A stretch of DNA of 64,000 bases from NCBI RefSeq assembly GCF_031921685.1, contig NZ_JAPDHU010000001.1, forward strand, positions 2,046,001 through 2,110,000. Reading direction: 5' to 3'. Below are positions 58,030-64,000 of this stretch, in pieces. The notes under the pieces are model-generated. The model worked only from the letters and a program-made list of their open reading frames with translations, made no database searches and was not told the DNA's origin. Source of the DNA: Terripilifer sp031921685. Its GTDB lineage: Bacteria > Pseudomonadota > Alphaproteobacteria > Rhizobiales > Beijerinckiaceae. Numbering within the stretch: the first letter of the stretch is position 1; each line of letters starts with the position of its first letter. A program made the translations under genes and the position numbers.

Positions 58030-59205
58030 ATGTTCCTGACCTTCTTCACGGCGCTCAAGGATGCGCAGGTGCCCGTCACCCTGCGCGAATATCTCGTGCT
58101 GATGGAAGCGCTCGATCAGGATTTGGCCGACAAGTCGGTCGATGAATTCTATTATCTGGCGCGCACCATTCTGGTGAAGGACGAGCGCAATCTCGATCGC
58201 TTCGATCGTGTGTTCGGCACCGTGTTCAAGGGGTTGGAGAGCCTCGTCGAGGCCATGGAAAAGGCCGAGATTCCCGAGGAATGGCTGCGCAAGCTGGCCG
58301 AGAAATATCTCACCGACGAGGAAAAGCGGCAGATCGAAGCCATGGGCTGGGAGAAGCTCATGGAGACCTTGCGGGAGCGGCTGCGCGAGCAGAAGGGCCG
58401 TCATCAGGGCGGCAACAAATGGATCGGCACCGCCGGCACGTCGCCCTATGGCGCCTACGGTTACAATCCGGAAGGCGTGCGCATCGGCCAGGACGGCAAC
58501 CGCAATTTCCGCGCCGCCAAAGTGTGGGACAAGCGCGAGTTCAAGGATCTCGACGGCGACATCGAGCTTGGCACGCGCAACATCAAGGTGGCGCTGCGGC
58601 GCTTGCGTAAATTCGCCCGCACCGGCTCACCCGACGAACTCGATCTCGATGGCACGATCCGCGAGACGGCGCAGCGCGGCTATCTCGACGTGCAGATGCG
58701 ACCCGAGCGGCGCAATGCCGTGAAAGTGCTGCTGTTCTTCGACATCGGCGGCTCGATGGATTGGCACATCAAACAGGTCGAGGAATTGTTCTCGGCGGCG
58801 CGCGCCGAGTTCAAACATATGGAGCATTTCTACTTCCACAACTGCCTCTATGAGGGCGTGTGGAAACAGAACGTGCGCCGCTTCACCGATCGCACGCCGA
58901 CCTGGGACGTGCTGCACACCTACGGCCACGACTATAAGGTGATCTTCGTCGGCGATGCCTCGATGTCGCCCTATGAAGTGACGATGCCGGGCGGTTCGGT
59001 CGAGCACAACAATTCGGAAGCCGGCATTGTCTGGCTCGATCGCGTTACACGCACCTATCCGCATGCGGTGTGGCTCAATCCGGTGCCGCAGAACCAATGG
59101 CGCTACACGCAATCGATCAAGCTGATCGAAGCGGCCATGGAAGGGCGCATGTTCCCGCTCACCATCAAGGGCCTCGAAGAGGCGATGCGGGAATTGGTGC
59201 GGTAG
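58030..59205 (+). CDS. CoxE-like VWA-domain protein
   Basis: A 391-residue protein with a long N-terminal helical part (ALKDAQVPVTLREYLVLMEAL) and a C-terminal von Willebrand A domain. The metal-adhesion motif is FFDIGGSMDW, that is D-x-G-x-S with glycine in place of the usual first serine. The later TYGHDYKVIFVGDASMSPYE adds the third metal segment. Such proteins are partners of MoxR ATPases (55708-56550). The partner pair may activate a metalloenzyme, but the client is not in sight. Confidence 0.92.
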   Translation: MFLTFFTALKDAQVPVTLREYLVLMEALDQDLADKSVDEFYYLARTILVKDERNLDRFDRVFGTVFKGLESLVEAMEKAEIPEEWLRKLAEKYLTDEEKRQIEAMGWEKLMETLRERLREQKGRHQGGNKWIGTAGTSPYGAYGYNPEGVRIGQDGNRNFRAAKVWDKREFKDLDGDIELGTRNIKVALRRLRKFARTGSPDELDLDGTIRETAQRGYLDVQMRPERRNAVKVLLFFDIGGSMDWHIKQVEELFSAARAEFKHMEHFYFHNCLYEGVWKQNVRRFTDRTPTWDVLHTYGHDYKVIFVGDASMSPYEVTMPGGSVEHNNSEAGIVWLDRVTRTYPHAVWLNPVPQNQWRYTQSIKLIEAAMEGRMFPLTIKGLEEAMRELVR

Positions 59206-59215
59206 TCAGCCGATC

Positions 59216-59415
59216 CACGAAAGAGTTGCATGAAGCTGTACATTCGTGTAGGTGACGCGACCATGATCACGCGAGCCACCATTTTCATTATCGTTGAAGA
59301 ACGCGAGGAAGATATTTTCTCGCGGTGATCATGCATGCGGATCGCCGTTAGGCGGTCCTTGCTATTCGACATATGTCGTTACGAGCCCGCCCGATGAAAT
59401 CCGGCGGGCTTTTTG
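59216..59415 (+). ncRNA. Candidate structured small RNA
   Basis: The 312-nt gap after the VWA gene holds stacked structures ending in a terminator: a long-range stem ATGATCAC-GCGAG (59263-59275) / CTCGC-GGTGATCAT (59319-59332), a short CGCC-GTTA-GGCG hairpin, the perfect palindrome CGACATATGTCG (59367-59378) and the terminator at 59384. A 32-codon frame (59230-59328, MKLYIRVGDATMITR to EREEDIFSR) overlaps the first stem. No promoter was found. Either a 3'-derived RNA, an sRNA, or a small protein gene is possible. Confidence 0.35.
59384..59415 (+). terminator. Rho-independent terminator
   Basis: AGCCCGCC / GGCGGGCT stem with an 11-nt loop and TTTTTG. It could end the VWA transcript or a small RNA. 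Confidence 0.85.
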
Positions 59416-59517
59416 TTTGCGCAAAGGGTCCGTGAACCAGCCGCCCATAGTTTACGCTGGTTAGAACGCTGGCCTTTCAAGCCGGAAGACGGGGATCGTC
59501 GCCCCGTGGGCGGACCA

Positions 59518-60603
59518 TTACGCGCGGATAGCGCCGGATTTCACCGCGCCGCTGCGCGCCTTCACGGCGGCGCGGCTGTCGACGGCGATGCCGATCCACA
59601 TGCCGGCGGCAATGGCGGCGATGGCGAGGAAGGAGCCGGGCGACAGGGTCGAGACGCCGGACAGGCCCTGGCCGGTGGTGCAGCCGAGCGCCATGACGCC
59701 ACCAAAACCCATCAGGATGGCACCGCCGAGATAGCGCAGCATCTGGCGCGGGCCATCGAAGCCTTGCAGGCGGAAGCGGCCGCCGATCAGCGACGACAGG
59801 AACGCGCCGCCGAGCGCACCGGCGAGGAAGGCGACACCGAAGTCGATCTTCGCGCCGGTATAGGTCATCAGATATTGCACGCCATTGGCCAAAGGCGCGA
59901 TGAAGGCGCCGCTCCACGGCTGCAATTTGTCGAAACCGTCGTCGCCGAGCAGAACGGAGGCGCTCCAGCCCGCGGCAATGGTGGCGCCGATGGCGACGGC
60001 GGCAAAGCCGCGCCAGGCGCCGGCGAAAACGGCGAGCGCCAGAGCGCCGATCAGCGCGACACCAGCGATCACATAGCGGCCGGCGGCGGCAAGGCCAGCG
60101 GTGGTGGCGAGATCGGCGGCCGGGGCTTCCGGGCGGGCGATCGCCTCGATCGGCAGGCGCGGCGGCGCCAGGATGCCGCGCATGGTGGCATAGGCGGCGA
60201 CACCGGCGACGAGGATGACGACCATGGCGCGCAGATTGCCGCTGGCGGCGAGCACGGTGAGACGGCCGGCACAGCCGCGCGTCATTGCGGCGCCGAGGCC
60301 AAAGATCAGGCCGCCGACGACGAGGCCGATGAGACCATTGGTGTTGGAGAGATAGACCGAGGCCGACAGATCGAGCACGCCGGCGCCAACGAGGATCTGG
60401 GTGAAGGCCAGGGCGGCGAGCACGCCGGCGAAATAGGCCGTGAGACGGCTGTTGGAGCCCTCATTGCGCGCTTCTTTGAGGCCGCCGAGCAGGCAATATT
60501 GCGAACTCTCGGACATGGCGCCGAAGACGAGGCCGATGAGCGCGGCGGCAAGCGCCACGGCAAGGCGGGGTTCGCCAGCAAAAGACTGGATCTGTGCGAG
60601 CAT
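59518..60603 (-). CDS. YeeE/YedE-family sulfur-compound transporter
   Basis: A 361-residue inner-membrane protein with about nine helices. The conserved cysteines of thiosulfate transporters (TsuA/YeeE) are present: SESSQYCLLGG near residue 37, MTRGCAGRLTVL near 106 and ALGCTTGQGLSGV near 318. These cysteines relay thiosulfate or another sulfur compound through the membrane. The ATG at 60603 starts MLAQIQSF; the longer open frame runs into alaS and is not used. An AT-rich palindrome lies about 85 nt upstream of the start. Confidence 0.9.
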   Translation of the reverse strand: MLAQIQSFAGEPRLAVALAAALIGLVFGAMSESSQYCLLGGLKEARNEGSNSRLTAYFAGVLAALAFTQILVGAGVLDLSASVYLSNTNGLIGLVVGGLIFGLGAAMTRGCAGRLTVLAASGNLRAMVVILVAGVAAYATMRGILAPPRLPIEAIARPEAPAADLATTAGLAAAGRYVIAGVALIGALALAVFAGAWRGFAAVAIGATIAAGWSASVLLGDDGFDKLQPWSGAFIAPLANGVQYLMTYTGAKIDFGVAFLAGALGGAFLSSLIGGRFRLQGFDGPRQMLRYLGGAILMGFGGVMALGCTTGQGLSGVSTLSPGSFLAIAAIAAGMWIGIAVDSRAAVKARSGAVKSGAIRA

Positions 60604-60686
60604 GACACGCTCCGCCGGTCGCGCCGGCCATTGAGAACTTGCCTCGTATATAGGCGCGTCTGGCGGCGATAACAATGTGATTTCAG

Positions 60687-60715
60687 TATAATAACATTTT
60701 TGAAATGTATTATAA
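60687..60715. promoter_or_regulatory. AT-rich palindrome upstream of the YeeE-like gene
   Basis: TATAATAACATTT and AAATGTATTATAA form an imperfect 29-nt palindrome with one base offset. On the minus strand it contains TATAAT and TATACT. The position, style and target resemble ArsR-type sulfide sensors (BigR/SqrR), but no such regulator gene is in the window. Confidence 0.5.
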
Positions 60716-60745
60716 CGGGTCGGCCAATCGGGCGTTGCTGGGGGT

Positions 60746-63427
<2,682 letters not shown>

Positions 63428-63890
63428 CTTGGGAAACTAAACCTCACCCGTCGTTGCAATTGGCTGCGGCCCCAAGCAGGCGGCATGCCGGGCGGGCTTG
63501 CGCTGATCATGGTCGCAGGGGTGCTTGGCGGAGCCTGGCACCGCCGGAAGCGGCCCGTTCTAGCGTGGTTTGGAGGAAAATGAAAAGGCCGCTGTTTCGG
63601 GGCTGTTTGCCGGGGAAGGCTGGACCCGATGGCTTTCAGAAAAGCCGCGATTGCAGCGCCCGTGAGCAGGCAAAAAGGCCGAGGGGCTAAAAAAGGGGGG
63701 GCGAAACGGGAGCACGCCGGACATACGCTCCGGCGACGCGCTCCCGTTTCGCAAGACGGGTGGGACAGGGAGGGGCCTGTAGAGGGGACCGTTCCACAAA
63801 ACCGATGCGAAAACGTGTTGGCGGCACTGCTTCACGTTTTCGATGCGACCCTGCCCGCGCCCGTATTCAGCGCAAAGAGGGATCTTTGCC
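63428..63890. other. Intergenic region between recA and alaS
   Basis: There is no convincing gene in these 463 nt. It has a run of seven G (63694-63700), a nested hairpin (63701-63752, listed separately) and the inverted repeat CGAAAACGTG / CACGTTTTCG (63808-63817 and 63832-63841, 14-nt spacer). The two open frames across it have no ribosome-binding site and no family likeness. Confidence 0.7.
63701..63752. repeat. Nested 52-nt hairpin
   Basis: The outer stem GCGAAACGGGAGC / GCTCCCGTTTCGC is 13 bp and perfect. The inner stem CGCCGGA / TCCGGCG is 7 bp. It is preceded on the plus strand by a G run. Confidence 0.8.
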
Positions 63891-64000
63891 TTATTCGTCG
63901 TCTTCCTCGGCAGGGCCAGCGTCGATCTGCTCGGCGATCAGACCGGCATTTGCCCGAATGGCGGCCTCGATGCGGTTGGCGACATCGGGATTGTCCTTCA
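63891..64000 (-). CDS. recA: RecA recombinase, C-terminal end (partial)
   Basis: The last 35 codons of recA, cut by the window edge. The translation KDNPDVANRIEAAIRANAGL and then the acidic tail AEEDDE match the C-terminal domain and acidic tail of alphaproteobacterial RecA. The ATPase core lies outside the window. Confidence 0.95.
   Translation of the reverse strand, partial: KDNPDVANRIEAAIRANAGLIAEQIDAGPAEEDDE

Noticed and set aside
59103..59372. An 89-codon minus-strand frame over the end of the VWA gene
   Set aside because: It overlaps a certain gene, has no ribosome-binding site and has random composition.
59413..60672. A 419-codon frame antisense to the YeeE-like gene
   Set aside because: The sense frame has conserved cysteine motifs and helices; the antisense one has only Gly/Asp/Ala-rich sequence and no ribosome-binding site.

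Overview
The window reads as a typical high-GC alphaproteobacterial chromosome segment, most likely from the Hyphomicrobiales (Rhizobiales). Reasons: the recA-alaS order at the right end, a giant two-TM coiled-coil protein resembling the growth-pole-ring proteins of polar-growing rhizobia, a thioredoxin-reductase-like ferredoxin reductase beside an adrenodoxin-type ferredoxin, a STAS-MlaE/MlaF/MlaD/lipoprotein operon, and several families of intergenic palindromic repeats of the kind seen in this order. No rRNA, tRNA, phage, IS or CRISPR was found. Coding density is high, with about 60 genes.

Layout. 1-11 kb: a Bug/TctC binding protein, an L,D-transpeptidase, a sigma-54 response regulator, DUF2252, an ABC1/UbiB-like kinase with a DUF3445 haem demethylase-like protein, DUF2147, an aspartate-type aminotransferase, and two small exported or membrane proteins. 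11-18 kb (minus strand): DUF486, MFS, the DUF1501/DUF1800 pair, a zinc alcohol dehydrogenase, a beta-hydroxyacid dehydrogenase and a cupin protein. 18-26.4 kb looks like a catabolic island: an orphan NMT1/TauA-like binding protein, a DUF1932 dehydrogenase and a LigI-like lactonase, followed by an IclR-FAD hydroxylase unit divergent from a class II aldolase-gentisate dioxygenase-like unit. A consensus-like promoter with a 12-nt palindrome in its spacer lies between the two divergent units.

26.6-34.9 kb: glycerate kinase, a split chromate transporter, rhodanese, an HtrA-like protease, two cytochromes c, a conserved hypothetical, and an EamA transporter that appears to use an AUC start, next to an XRE-cupin regulator. 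34.9-38.7 kb is the complete inner-membrane part of an Mla-type lipid transport system with its auxiliary lipoprotein. 38.8-44.6 kb is the 1929-residue coiled-coil protein. Its two internal repeat arrays share a 44-residue (4 x 11) period, and one 33-bp hendecad insertion shows the underlying unit.

44.8-56.8 kb: Hpt protein, ferredoxin and ferredoxin reductase, an Hsp70/YegD-like protein, DUF2161, a PAS-GGDEF protein, an MsrQ-like haem protein, the DUF697/YcjX pair, a conserved hypothetical, a SixA-like phosphatase, a MoxR ATPase and a GlsB-type membrane protein. 57-64 kb: an ACMSD-like amidohydrolase, a CoxE-like VWA protein (probable MoxR partner), a structured intergenic region that may encode a small RNA, a YeeE/YedE sulfur transporter with an AT-rich palindrome upstream, alaS, and the 3' end of recA.

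Most of the window is housekeeping or widely conserved. The best leads are the repeat architecture of the giant polar protein, the regulated catabolic island, the AUC start, the candidate small RNA and the repeat families. Start sites were chosen by ribosome-binding sites and signal peptides. All family assignments are by recognition of motifs, without database search.
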